DNA of 64,000 nucleotides from an uncultured Nesterenkonia sp. (GTDB lineage Bacteria; Actinomycetota; Actinomycetes; Actinomycetales; Micrococcaceae), in contig CANLUC010000003.1 of assembly GCA_947494195.1 (NCBI GenBank), positions 427,543-491,542 of the forward strand, read 5' to 3'. Shown one piece after another: positions 9,401 to 16,004 of this stretch. The notes beneath the pieces were generated by a model. It worked only from the letters and a program-made list of their open reading frames with translations, did no database searches and had not been told where the DNA came from. The position numbers were made by a program, and so were the translations under genes. Every line of letters starts with the position of its first letter. Position 1 is the stretch's first letter.

Positions 9401-9637
9401 CGACACGTCACCGACGACCACGAGCTCGCTCGACGTGCCATCGACGCTCTGGTGCGTCTGTTGAATCTCCCCGATGCGCTTGTCTGCGCCAGAGACGTCT
9501 GCATCCACCTCCAGGTCGGAGATGTCACGTCGCTCTAGCTGCGTGATGAGCTTGTCAACCTCGCCATACTTGCGATCAAACGCAGACATATCGAGATCGA
9601 CGCTGCCCCGCAGGGTGCCTAGATCCAATGAGCTCAT
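6458..9637 (-). CDS. tape measure protein
   Basis: At 1059 residues this is the second largest phage gene, and it follows the frameshifted tail chaperone pair, as tape measures do. By the usual rule of about 0.15 nm per residue it would set a tail near 160 nm. The N-terminus carries 30-residue beta-alpha repeats (about residues 12-215), then a Gly/Ala hydrophobic segment (GVIAALATIPIAGAVVGIG, about 228-255), a long helical body, and a second array of 27-residue repeats before an Ala/Gly/Ser-rich C-terminus. The start ATG overlaps the TGA of the downstream chaperone frame. Tape measure proteins also act in DNA injection, which matters for the Ltp-like exclusion protein of this prophage. Confidence 0.92.
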   Translation of the reverse strand: MSSLDLGTLRGSVDLDMSAFDRKYGEVDKLITQLERRDISDLEVDADVSGADKRIGEIQQTHQSVDGTSSELVVVGDVSKAESSIGDAQSALGAIDGTSAEVGVDADSSRAEQAIDAVEKAGESLARREFDPQIDADIAKAQAKKNDIERELTVLRRMEVTPAVTADIKRAEKNLGEVRSRARALDGLRAEMAVEADTSQAEAAIGGLGAEGDAAGEDAGKGLSKGVIAALATIPIAGAVVGIGAAIGGALIQGIEEGLAVELSRDLFSARTGLDEATSRRFGLAAGNSYASAFGESTEANLDTARHALQQGLIDEDATQEQITAVINQLTGITEVFEYDIPGASRAVGQMLKTGLVADAEEAFDLIAKTSQGAISDDLMDTLNEYSGQFEMVGLDGADAMGLIRQAMDAGARDTDKVADAVKEMGLRIREGTDPAIEAMEILGVDVEKVREGFNKGGPAAREAMGIVFDALGTVEDKGGNVQQVIADLFGGPGEDLGASLFALDLGTAQDALGETEGAAQRLLDTIGENSATEIEGAQRNIETAADGIKAALASAFSDDIAGASDWVAANRGPIMEFFKEAGNGVLDLAEMGLESAASMTEGFTGFISGTLPPFLDGLGSAAQALGVITNNSEMATAGVGLKIAAENARELGESGQDAAEDMRGLQGGLDDIRAKFNDEIDPQIMSAKVHDAVTAMTGRLGELGAVIDEAGGDVTINGDTMNAEQAMEALMGMIDEETGEVTINGETYPADEALNGLMGAVGSSKGDVTIDATRAPADAALESLLRSVENSWENVNIDGNKVPADRVLQQLRGQISSSSEDVTMGANDYPASSVLWSLMRAVRNGRENITIDGNTYPADVARRNLLGAVSRSGASISVDAATWDAESSINYAARNRDSYITVHTIGALNAGDSRTNGGVTRATGGPIYGPGSGTSDDVPIMASNGEHMWSTAEVNAAGGHDAMFAMRQAVLAGDDVLALAGNGPVSDGEAASVSNHYPVQGSAPASAPSPAGPSSMTGTLYLENGALLGQVRMAVEDDDVVRTMSKGLASQKRQDRRS
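6938..7495 (-). repeat. 27-residue (81-bp) repeats in the tape measure gene
   Basis: Six consecutive 27-residue units and a shorter seventh, each of the form V-T-I-[DN]-G-x-x-x-P-A-D followed by a helix with A-L-x-x-L-M-x-x-V. The periodicity is exact (81 bp) from 7495 down to 7010, while the DNA copies have diverged, so the repeats are old and kept at protein level. Confidence 0.9.
8993..9604 (-). repeat. 30-residue repeats at the N-terminus of the tape measure
   Basis: About six to seven units of exactly 30 residues beginning V-x-V-D-A-D-x-S-x-A-[ED], each a short beta strand followed by a long helix (for example VGVDADSSRAEQAIDAV). They are distinct in length and sequence from the 27-residue array further on. 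Confidence 0.85.
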
Positions 9638-10026
9638 GCTGACTTCCTCGCTTTCACTGTTCCCCGGTAGGTGCGCGAGGATGGGTCACGCAGCAGGCCA
9701 CGGATGCGGGCTCGGAGCCAGCGCCAGTCGCGCTCTGGGATGGCGGCCAGGTCGAGGCCGAACTGCTGATGCAGATCGACCTCGACCAGCTCCCACGCCT
9801 CGAACAACTCGGGCCAGTCCGGCATGGATGCCGCCTGCCCCGTGAGGCGCTGCACCTCTTGCGGAGGCGCGTCATACCACTCGTAGAGCCCGGTCTCCGG
9901 GTCGTACTCCCCGCGCCCGTAGTCGTCTACGCTTTTGGGCCGACGTCGCCCACCTCGGCATCCGGGTTCAGGACCTTCTGCGCGGTGGCCTCCGACCCGG
10001 TACAGATCCACGCGTAGGCTGCCCAT
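9634..10026 (-). CDS. tail assembly chaperone, downstream (-1) frame
   Basis: This open frame has no credible start of its own; it is entered by -1 slippage on the upstream gene. The used part begins after the slippery site with SVDDYGRGEYDPETG and adds 99 residues, giving a fusion of about 218 residues. It corresponds to the GT extension of lambda-type tail chaperones, which bind the tape measure during tail assembly and are made in small amount relative to the short product. It stops on the start codon of the tape measure gene. Confidence 0.85.
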   Translation of the reverse strand: MGSLRVDLYRVGGHRAEGPEPGCRGGRRRPKSVDDYGRGEYDPETGLYEWYDAPPQEVQRLTGQAASMPDWPELFEAWELVEVDLHQQFGLDLAAIPERDWRWLRARIRGLLRDPSSRTYRGTVKARKSA

Positions 10027-10289
10027 GCGGCCCGACGTAGATCCTGAATGCTGACGTCGTCCTCGACCATCTGCTCCCAGACGGGGCCGAGCGAGTCCTC
10101 ATCGATGTCGGACTCTTGGTTGTCATACCGGGCCATGCGCTCCACCGCGTAGGGCGGCGGGGTGCGATTGCCCCGGCGTGCGAGTGACACCGTCCACGAC
10201 GCTTGCAGGGCCAGGCCGACACGGGCCGATGGCTGGGGCACCATGTAGGTGCGCCCCGCCACCTCCAGCTTCAGTGTTGACTCAGCCAT
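9927..10289 (-). CDS. tail assembly chaperone, upstream (zero) frame
   Basis: The 120-residue protein between the tail tube and tape measure genes is the short chaperone (lambda G equivalent). It starts with a beta segment (LKLEVAGRTYMVP) and ends with a helical part, DLRRAAWAAYAWICTGSE. Close to its stop is the heptamer C-CCA-AAA in frame, the site for -1 frameshifting into the longer product. Its ATG overlaps the stop of the tail tube gene. Confidence 0.88.
   Translation of the reverse strand: MAESTLKLEVAGRTYMVPQPSARVGLALQASWTVSLARRGNRTPPPYAVERMARYDNQESDIDEDSLGPVWEQMVEDDVSIQDLRRAAWAAYAWICTGSEATAQKVLNPDAEVGDVGPKA
9933..9939 (-). other. programmed -1 frameshift site (CCCAAAA)
   Basis: The heptamer fits X-XXY-YYZ in the reading phase of the upstream chaperone, and the zero-frame TAG follows just one codon later. 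Slipping back one base joins VGPK to SVDDYG in the downstream frame. Such sites are a conserved feature of siphovirus tail chaperones. Confidence 0.88.
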
Positions 10290-10756
10290 CAGACGCCCGT
10301 CGCTGCGTTAGGGTGGGGCACTTCCTCCGGCTCCCCCTGCACGAGCAGAGTGATATTCACCGACTGGAGGCCCGTACCGCCGCCCCCCTGCGGCGCCCAC
10401 TGGCAATAGACACTCGCCTCATAGGACTCCGCAGTGTCGAATGCGGTGTCGTAGTAGCGGACCTTGAGCATTTCGCCCTTGCGTGCAGCCTCACGGATCG
10501 CCTCCTGCCCGGCGTCATAGGCGCTGCCGTCATTGCGGCGCAGAACCGTGGCGGTGATCTGCTCCTTGATCTGAGTGACCGCGTCGGAACCATAGAGCCC
10601 CGCGTCGAAATCGGTGTTGTCAGCGGTGGAGTAGCTCGGCGTGTTCGAGAAGCTGTTGATGCCAGCGACACGCGTCCAGTCGGTGCCGTCCCCGGTCATA
10701 TCGACTTCCAGCTTCCAGGTGCTGTTCGGTGCTGCTGCGGTAGCTTCGGTGCTCAT
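10289..10756 (-). CDS. major tail tube protein
   Basis: A 155-residue beta-rich protein (WKLEVDMTGDGTDWTRVAG; GGGGTGLQSVNITLLVQGEP) in the position of the major tail subunit, upstream of the tail chaperones. The ATG is preceded by TAGGAG. Tail tube proteins polymerise as hexameric rings around the tape measure. The length is shorter than the lambda protein but normal for actinobacteriophages. Confidence 0.85.
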   Translation of the reverse strand: MSTEATAAAPNSTWKLEVDMTGDGTDWTRVAGINSFSNTPSYSTADNTDFDAGLYGSDAVTQIKEQITATVLRRNDGSAYDAGQEAIREAARKGEMLKVRYYDTAFDTAESYEASVYCQWAPQGGGGTGLQSVNITLLVQGEPEEVPHPNAATGV

Positions 10757-10793
10757 GTGGTGCTCCTATTCCGGGCGGCGCCCAGGTTGGTTG

Positions 10794-11075
10794 TTACTGC
10801 TCGACGGTCGGTTCGGTGATGGCTTGGACGATCTCGTCCTTGCGGGTCGCCCCGCCCAGGTCGATCTCGTGCTGCTCCGCGTACTGCCGGAGTTCAGCGA
10901 CGGTCATCATCGCGAGGCGTGGACCCCGCGAGAGGACGTATCCGGCGTGACGGAATCCGGCGAGGTTGGTGCCTGTCGGCGCCTCTGCCTTGCCGTCCTT
11001 GAATTGGAGAGACCGGCCTCCGATGGTGGCCGTGCCGGTGTAGTCGGCACTGGGATGCTGGACGGTGATGCTCAC
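10794..11075 (-). CDS. small head/neck protein with SAP/HeH-like C-terminus
   Basis: A 93-residue protein with a beta-rich N-terminal half (ITVQHPSADYTGTATIGGR) and a C-terminal helix-extended-loop-helix motif, MTVAELRQYAEQHEIDL...TRKDEIVQAI, of the kind called SAP or HeH. The GTG start at 11075 is chosen because AGGAG lies seven bases upstream; reading on upstream would run into the opposite-strand lipoprotein gene. It lies between the neck genes and the tail tube. The function is unknown; the motif often occurs at the end of small actinophage head proteins. Confidence 0.75.
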   Translation of the reverse strand: MSITVQHPSADYTGTATIGGRSLQFKDGKAEAPTGTNLAGFRHAGYVLSRGPRLAMMTVAELRQYAEQHEIDLGGATRKDEIVQAITEPTVEQ

Positions 11076-11106
11076 GGGATAACTCCTTGTGGGTAGGGTG
11101 TCGGTC

Positions 11107-11580
11107 ATGGATGGGATGAAGCGCGCACTGGCGCCGTTGGCTGCATTGCTGCTCGTGACTAGCTGCGCAGGGGAAGGCGAGGCCGAGCCGACGCCGACCG
11201 TCACCGAGACCGTGGCCGCGACGCCTGAACCGGCACCCACGGTGACGGAAACAGTGACGGCCACACCGGAGCCGGAGGAATCAGAGACCGCCGAGGCCAG
11301 CAGCGATGACGCGGGCCTCACGAGCGAAGTGCAGGAGATCTCTGGAGACGCCGGGGAATGGGTCATGGAGGTTGTCGAACAGAGCCCCGGACAGTTTGAG
11401 ATCCTGACGATGCTCATCGATCCGCGAGGCGAGGACGGCAGCCGCGACGCGCAGGATGCCGTAGCGATCTGCGAGGCCGTGCAAGAGGAGCTGGCAGCAA
11501 CTCACATCCGCGTCATGGAATCTGACGAGACGACATTCGCGATGATCGACCAGGCGACCGGAGAGTGCGCCGAGGTCTAG
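11107..11580 (+). CDS. secreted lipoprotein, plus-strand cargo gene in tail operon
   Basis: A 157-residue protein with a classical lipoprotein signal: basic start, hydrophobic core and lipobox VTSC (Cys about residue 19). A Thr/Pro/Glu-rich linker with repeated TVTETV and TPEP units spans to about residue 65, then a small globular domain (GEWVMEVVEQSPGQFEILTML). It is read against the whole leftward structural operon, and its TAG shares the palindrome CTAG with the TAG of the gene converging on it. This is the typical look of a moron gene: an independently transcribed insert likely expressed in the lysogen and displayed on the outer face of the membrane. A role in superinfection exclusion or host surface change is inference. 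Confidence 0.8.
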   Translation: MDGMKRALAPLAALLLVTSCAGEGEAEPTPTVTETVAATPEPAPTVTETVTATPEPEESETAEASSDDAGLTSEVQEISGDAGEWVMEVVEQSPGQFEILTMLIDPRGEDGSRDAQDAVAICEAVQEELAATHIRVMESDETTFAMIDQATGECAEV

Positions 11581-12005
11581 TCGGTGCGGTTCGGCGTGCG
11601 GATGTTCACGTTCAGGTAGTAGTTGTGCGTCGCCTCATGGTTGCCGCCGGAGTCCTGCCCGAGATAGGCGTGCGACTGGCGGAGGATCTGCACCACGCGA
11701 TGCCCGTCGAGCACCAGGCCCCGCGCATCGTGTAGTAGCTCGAAGATGTCTTTGCCGGTCTGCTCGGTCGGGTCGGGATGCTCCCCCGCTCGGCGAATGC
11801 GGACCTGAATGCCGCGCACTGAATCGGTGAGCCCGCCGCCCGCGTCTGATACCGGGTACTCGGAGAGGACGATGGCGTCCACGGCGACCGGTTGCACTCG
11901 CTTGTAGATGCCGAGCGCGCCCTCCGGGTAGATCCCAGTGGGACTCCAGGCGCCGATGCCGTTGTCCGCGAGGTGGGCAGCAAGCCCCTTGACCAGATCA
12001 CTCAT
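11577..12005 (-). CDS. phage neck / tail terminator-like protein
   Basis: The 142-residue protein MSDLVKGLAAHLADNGIGAW... with the pattern LSEYPVSDAGGGL...VQVRIRRAGEHPDPTEQTGKDIFELLH resembles the minor capsid / tail-completion protein that follows the HK97-gp10 type protein in actinophages. Such proteins close the tail tube at the head side. Start ATG at 12005 overlaps the stop of the upstream gene (ATGA-type). Its stop codon overlaps the stop of the convergent lipoprotein gene. Confidence 0.75.
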   Translation of the reverse strand: MSDLVKGLAAHLADNGIGAWSPTGIYPEGALGIYKRVQPVAVDAIVLSEYPVSDAGGGLTDSVRGIQVRIRRAGEHPDPTEQTGKDIFELLHDARGLVLDGHRVVQILRQSHAYLGQDSGGNHEATHNYYLNVNIRTPNRTD

Positions 12006-12331
12006 AGCCTCCCCCTCACCTCGCGGGCCACGATCTCCGCGACCTTCGATGCTTCGGTGTTCATGGCGCTCTCCAGGTACTTCGCGGAGCCGCCCTTCGG
12101 ATGGTGGAAGTCCAGCCGCTCGTGCTGCGCGACGGCGTACTCCTCGTCGTAGGTGATCGTCCCGCCGAAGCCGTCCTGCTTGACCTTGCCGGAACGCTTG
12201 AGGTCGCCCATATCCATCGGCACGTTCTCGTTGGAGACATCGAGGATGTGGTGCAGCGCCTTGCCGACGCCCTCGGTTACTGCCGAGCGGATCAAGCCCT
12301 CGACGTCTTTTGTTCCCCCAGTGAGCTCCAC
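12002..12331 (-). CDS. HK97 gp10-like neck protein
   Basis: A 109-residue protein with the helical-then-beta pattern of the HK97 gp10-like family: GLIRSAVTEGVGKAL, then DLKRSGKVKQDGFGGTI, and YAVAQHERLDFHHPKGGSAKYLE, where aromatic and His residues precede a C-terminal helix. Family members act in joining head and tail. The position in the neck cluster agrees. Confidence 0.82.
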   Translation of the reverse strand: MELTGGTKDVEGLIRSAVTEGVGKALHHILDVSNENVPMDMGDLKRSGKVKQDGFGGTITYDEEYAVAQHERLDFHHPKGGSAKYLESAMNTEASKVAEIVAREVRGRL

Positions 12332-12341
12332 GGATCACCCC

Positions 12342-12722
12342 CTACTCGCACGAGACCTGCACTCGGTCAGGCAGTGGGCCGCCGAGCCGCACCGAGCGCG
12401 TGATGATCGTCGTGACGTCGCCGGATGGGAGGGTCACGCGAGACCCTGCCGTCAGTTGGTCGGCCTGCTCGATCCGGGCTGTGATGGTGGACGAGGAGAC
12501 TTTCTCGGTGCCATCGCTAGCGCGCACGAGTCGCGTCGTCTCATCGACCAGGACGCCCGTCTCCGGGTCTGTCTCGGGTGAGAGCGTCACCGGCTCGGAG
12601 TAGATTGGCCCGTAGGCGCCCGATCCCGCGACCGTCTCCACGATGATTGTGTTGAGCAGTAGGCTCGGCTCCAGCCGATGCGCGTAGGCCGCGACTGCTT
12701 TCAGGGGTCCGACGAGGTTCAT
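12342..12722 (-). CDS. phage head-tail connector-region protein
   Basis: The 126-residue protein has N-terminal helix MNLVGPLKAVAAYAHRLE and a beta-rich remainder (TAGSRVTLPSGDVTTIITR). It lies between the gp6-like adaptor and the gp10-like protein, the place of the head-closure (stopper) protein. ATG at 12722 overlaps the upstream TGA. Family recognition is weak; the call rests on position. Confidence 0.65.
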   Translation of the reverse strand: MNLVGPLKAVAAYAHRLEPSLLLNTIIVETVAGSGAYGPIYSEPVTLSPETDPETGVLVDETTRLVRASDGTEKVSSSTITARIEQADQLTAGSRVTLPSGDVTTIITRSVRLGGPLPDRVQVSCE

Positions 12723-13276
12723 GCCCACCACCTCCGCCAGCGGATCGGGTCGAGGTCGCGGCGCTGCGTGGCCGTGAGCGTGAGCTGCGGCAGCGCCGTC
12801 TGCCCCTCGCGAGTCATGAAGCTAGGCGAGGCGCCCTCGACGGTGATCGAGTCCAACCACTGCGGGTTACCAGCAGCGCGGGCCGCCACCTCCAGAGTGA
12901 TGCGCTTCGCGGTCAGCATCCAGGAGGAGTCCTCCTTGAAACCAGTCGTGTAGGTGACCTCGATCTCTTCGTCCCAGACCTTGCCGCCGAGGCGCCAGAG
13001 TGTGCCGTCAGCTCGGACTCGGAAGTCCTCGCCCTCGGTGAGCGTGTCATCGCCCACCACGACGGATTCGACCGTCAACGGCCACCCTGGCGCCACGACA
13101 GGGATGGTGCGCTTGCCAGTACCGGCGAGCACCTGCGACTCCTTAGCCTCGGCCAGCGGGCGGCGCACTCGGCGGTCCACCTCATTGGACGCGAGCGTCA
13201 GGAGGAGCAGTGCCGTGTCCTCGTTCTGCCCCTCCTGTGCCAGCGTGCCCAGCTCTGCGGGAGTCGCGTATGCCAT
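12719..13276 (-). CDS. head-tail adaptor (gp6-like)
   Basis: The 185-residue protein starts MAYATPAELGTLAQEG, a common opening of actinophage gp6-like adaptors, with a helical N-terminal half and an inserted beta region (TIPVVAPGWPLTVESVVVG). These proteins form the ring under the portal. TGATG overlap couples it to the upstream gene; a GTG one codon earlier is an alternative start. Confidence 0.78.
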   Translation of the reverse strand: MAYATPAELGTLAQEGQNEDTALLLLTLASNEVDRRVRRPLAEAKESQVLAGTGKRTIPVVAPGWPLTVESVVVGDDTLTEGEDFRVRADGTLWRLGGKVWDEEIEVTYTTGFKEDSSWMLTAKRITLEVAARAAGNPQWLDSITVEGASPSFMTREGQTALPQLTLTATQRRDLDPIRWRRWWA

Positions 13277-13749
13277 CACTCGCCCCGCAGCCGCTCGATA
13301 AGATCAGCCTTGGTGCCGGAGGTCGCGAGGTCTTGTTCTTTCGCGGCAGCCTTGAGCTCAGCGAGGCTCATCTCGTCGTAGGCGTAGCCGACAGTGATCT
13401 CGGACTGGGGCTCGGCGGCTGCCTCCTCCTCGGCCTCGGCGGTGGCCTCGTCCCGCTCCTCCGGCTCGGTCTCCACTTCGGCGGCGACGTCGCCCTCGGT
13501 CTCTGCGGACTCGACCGGCTGTTCCTCGGGGACGTCGTCCTCGGCAGGGGACTCAGGCTCTGCCTCGGCGGCCAGCTCCTCCACCGTCTGCACCGGCACT
13601 TCGGGCACTTCGGCCTCGGTGGCATCAAGCACAGTCACAAGCCCGGACGCGGCCCACGACGTTGCGACGTTGTCTGCGATCTCGACTTCTTGGCCTCGTG
13701 AGTACGCGGCGCCAGCCACGGCCACGGAGCCATTCATGCGAACCTTCAT
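13276..13749 (-). CDS. capsid-adjacent protein with acidic linker and SAP-like C-terminus
   Basis: A 157-residue protein in three parts: a small beta domain (1-45), a very acidic Glu/Ala/Pro linker (about 46-115), and a C-terminal SAP/HeH motif, SLAELKAAAKEQDLATSGTK followed by ADLIERL. It immediately follows the capsid gene. The N-terminal part and the motif are shared in outline with the 93-residue neck protein, so the two may be paralogous. A DNA- or capsid-binding role is suggested only by the motif. Confidence 0.75.
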   Translation of the reverse strand: MKVRMNGSVAVAGAAYSRGQEVEIADNVATSWAASGLVTVLDATEAEVPEVPVQTVEELAAEAEPESPAEDDVPEEQPVESAETEGDVAAEVETEPEERDEATAEAEEEAAAEPQSEITVGYAYDEMSLAELKAAAKEQDLATSGTKADLIERLRGE

Positions 13750-13775
13750 GGTCTACTCCTTGCGGGTCAGCACGA

Positions 13776-13804
13776 GGCCGCCCCATGCACTGCACAGGGC
13801 GGCC
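13776..13804 (-). terminator. strong hairpin between capsid gene and next gene
   Basis: An 8-bp GC stem (GGCCGCCC / GGGCGGCC) lies 17 bases after the capsid stop codon without a clear T-tract. It could be a partial terminator or mRNA-stabilising hairpin that lets the capsid be made in excess of the neck proteins. Confidence 0.5.
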
Positions 13805-13820
13805 AAGTGGTCGAGATGGA

Positions 13821-15068
13821 TCAGGCTGCGGGAACCTGGAGACGCCGCAGGTACTTCGGATTCACGACGTCGCCGCCCACACGGAAGTGGACCTTGAAGC
13901 CGATCATGCCGTCCTCGGCATAGAGCTCTTCGAGCCGCTTGAGGGTGACGCCCTTGCGGTCGTAGACCCGGTAGCCGGAGTTGAAGTCACCGAACGCTGC
14001 GACGTGCGCCGCAGTGCCCGCCTCGGGGACCTCGGCCATGCTCTCGTGGTTCTCCATCGCGTAGCCGTTGAACGTGCTCGGCCGACCCGCCTGGACGGAG
14101 GGCTGCCACAGGTAGTTCTCGTTGCCGTCCTTGAGCGTGGAGATCGCGAGCTCCGTGGTGGATGGCACCATGAAGCGTGCGTTGCGGCGAGCCTGCGCGG
14201 GCACCGCGTAGATGAGCCGCTTGAAGTCATCGATGGTGACTCCGCCAGCCTGCCCGGCGTTGATGGCCGGGACGTCGCCGCCCGGAGTCATGAAGCCGGT
14301 CGGTTGATGGGCGGAGTTACCGCCGCCGATGGCGAACGCAGCATCCTCCGCCTCAGCGATGGCGCGGGCGAAGCTGTCACGGATGAACGCTTCGAGATCG
14401 ACGTCGGAGTCATCCAGCTCGTCCTCGCCGATCTTCGCGAGGCCGTAGAGATCCTGGATGTAGGTGTACTCCTGATCCGGAGTCGAAGGCATCGAGTCAG
14501 ACAGGGTCTGCTGGTTGGTCTCCAGCTTGCCCCAGCCCACCGAGACCTCGTCCATGGAGCGGCGGCGCACACGGTTCGACGTCAGGTTGCGCTGCGAAGC
14601 GACGTTGCGCACAACGGTCAGTGCGGGGATGTCTCGGCGGAGCTCGGTCTCCAGGAACTCCGGCACCAGGATCTCGCCCGAGGTGTCCTCCACCAGAGCG
14701 CGAGCCTCGGGAGACAGGCCCCCTCGGCCGTGGCGGACCACGTCGAGGAACGCCATGCGCTTCTCGCGGGCCTCGGCGTCGTTCGCGAAGTTGGAGTTGC
14801 GGTAGCCGGACTGGCCGCCTCCACGGTTGCCACCTTCGGGGTTGCCTGCACCGGGGATGGTGCGGGCGGTGTCGAGGTCGCGAGCTTCCAGCTCCTCGAC
14901 GCGTTCGATGCGGCCAGTCAGAGCGCGGAACTCGTCGTTCATGCGCTCGTAGGACTGGCGCTCCTCACCGCTGAGATCGCGGTTCTCGGTCTCGCTGCGC
15001 TGGACAAGCTCTCGTGTCTGCTCGACCACGCTGGCCCGCTGCTGTCGCAGCTCAATGCTCGTAGGCAT
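13821..15068 (-). CDS. major capsid protein, HK97 fold, with delta domain
   Basis: 415 residues. The first about 105 form a charged helical delta (scaffold) domain (TRELVQRSETENRDLSGEER; ALTGRIERVEELEARDL), followed by a Gly/Asn-rich linker where the prohead protease would cut, and then the HK97 fold with the typical SGEILVPEFLETELRRDIPA opening and GDFNSGYRVYDRKGV near the end. The S78 protease gene precedes it. The ATG has AGGAGG nine bases upstream. Confidence 0.95.
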   Translation of the reverse strand: MPTSIELRQQRASVVEQTRELVQRSETENRDLSGEERQSYERMNDEFRALTGRIERVEELEARDLDTARTIPGAGNPEGGNRGGGQSGYRNSNFANDAEAREKRMAFLDVVRHGRGGLSPEARALVEDTSGEILVPEFLETELRRDIPALTVVRNVASQRNLTSNRVRRRSMDEVSVGWGKLETNQQTLSDSMPSTPDQEYTYIQDLYGLAKIGEDELDDSDVDLEAFIRDSFARAIAEAEDAAFAIGGGNSAHQPTGFMTPGGDVPAINAGQAGGVTIDDFKRLIYAVPAQARRNARFMVPSTTELAISTLKDGNENYLWQPSVQAGRPSTFNGYAMENHESMAEVPEAGTAAHVAAFGDFNSGYRVYDRKGVTLKRLEELYAEDGMIGFKVHFRVGGDVVNPKYLRRLQVPAA

Positions 15069-15110
15069 GCTTCTACCTCCTGGTAGATAGTTCGGTTTCT
15101 GTCGGTATGT

Positions 15111-15173
15111 GCCTGCTGAGCGCAGGCGTGGTCGCCCCGTGGAAGGGCACCAGGCCCCGGTGAGGGGACCTGG
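15111..15173 (-). terminator. two tandem hairpins between protease and capsid genes
   Basis: A 6-bp hairpin (GCCTGC / GCAGGC, 15111-15127) and an imperfect 10-bp hairpin (CCAGG.CCCCG, 15150-15173) occupy the only sizeable gap in the head operon, directly before the capsid ribosome site. No T-tract is present, so processing or stability of a capsid mRNA is more likely than full termination. Confidence 0.45.
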
Positions 15174-15177
15174 AAAC

Positions 15178-15837
15178 TCAGATAGAGCTCAGTCGCTCCA
15201 TGTGCTCGAAGCCGAGCCGCGCAGCAGCTCGTGAGAGGCCGCGTTCTCCCGCCTCTGCCTCGGGGTCGGAGGAGTCGGACTCCGGGAGCAGCACGGTCAG
15301 CGAGTCGATAGCGTCCTGCACCTCGGCCCGCTCGGCCTCAGACAGCGGCTCGCCCTCAGAGCTGCGGGCCAGAGCACGGGCGACCGTCAGAGCACGACCG
15401 GACTCGACCACCGCCGAGGGGTCCATCGGGATCGAGACCGCAGAGAACTCGATCATTTCCCACTCGGTGACATCGCCTGTCTCGTGGTCCATCCGATTGA
15501 TGTCGAAGCCGATGCTCACCGCGTTCAGGAAACGGTTGCGGTAGAGGCGGTCATACTCCGCGCCCTCCTCGCTGCCGATGTCGAAGATGGCGTTGGCCGA
15601 GAGCGTGGCGCCTTCGATCGATACCTCCTCGGCGCGGCCGATGGGCTTCTGCCGGTAGTCATGGTTTGGCATGACGACGGGGTTGGCCTTGAATCGCTCA
15701 AGGTTCGCCCCTTTCATGAGGAGGTTGAGGCCGTCAGCCTTGCGCCCCTCAGTAGCCACGATGAAGCGCAGCGGTGTGCCGGGCTCCTCGTCTGCCGCTG
15801 CGCGCTGGACGAATCCAGGCAGATAGATGCGGTTCAT
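15178..15837 (-). CDS. prohead maturation protease (S78 family)
   Basis: A 219-residue HK97-type prohead protease. The catalytic His is likely in MPNHDYRQKPIGRA and the Ser in FLNAVSIGFDI, with the substrate-strand segment EFSAVSIPMDPSA following. It cuts the delta domain from the capsid protein during head maturation and then itself. It starts inside the stop of the small upstream gene (ATGA). Confidence 0.92.
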   Translation of the reverse strand: MNRIYLPGFVQRAAADEEPGTPLRFIVATEGRKADGLNLLMKGANLERFKANPVVMPNHDYRQKPIGRAEEVSIEGATLSANAIFDIGSEEGAEYDRLYRNRFLNAVSIGFDINRMDHETGDVTEWEMIEFSAVSIPMDPSAVVESGRALTVARALARSSEGEPLSEAERAEVQDAIDSLTVLLPESDSSDPEAEAGERGLSRAAARLGFEHMERLSSI

Positions 15838-16004
15838 GCTCGTTCCCTTCCTGGGCTCGTGATCTGTCGGTGTTGACCAGGTTCCGGCTTCATCCGGTCT
15901 CGGCTGTCGCGCTTCTCGCGCCCGCAGCCGGTGCAGACGTGGCGGCGATCTGGGTCGGCCCAGCTCGTCTCTTCGATCCAGTCGTGTTCGTGTTCCTCGG
16001 GCAT
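15834..16004 (-). CDS. small zinc-finger-like phage protein
   Basis: A 56-residue protein rich in His and charged residues at the N-terminus (MPEEHEHDWIEETSW) with a CTGCG pair (RRHVCTGCGREKR). The motif suggests half of a zinc-binding site. It is translationally coupled at both ends (TGATG with the portal, ATGA with the protease), which supports it as a real gene despite its size. Function unknown. Confidence 0.65.
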   Translation of the reverse strand: MPEEHEHDWIEETSWADPDRRHVCTGCGREKRDSRDRMKPEPGQHRQITSPGRERA

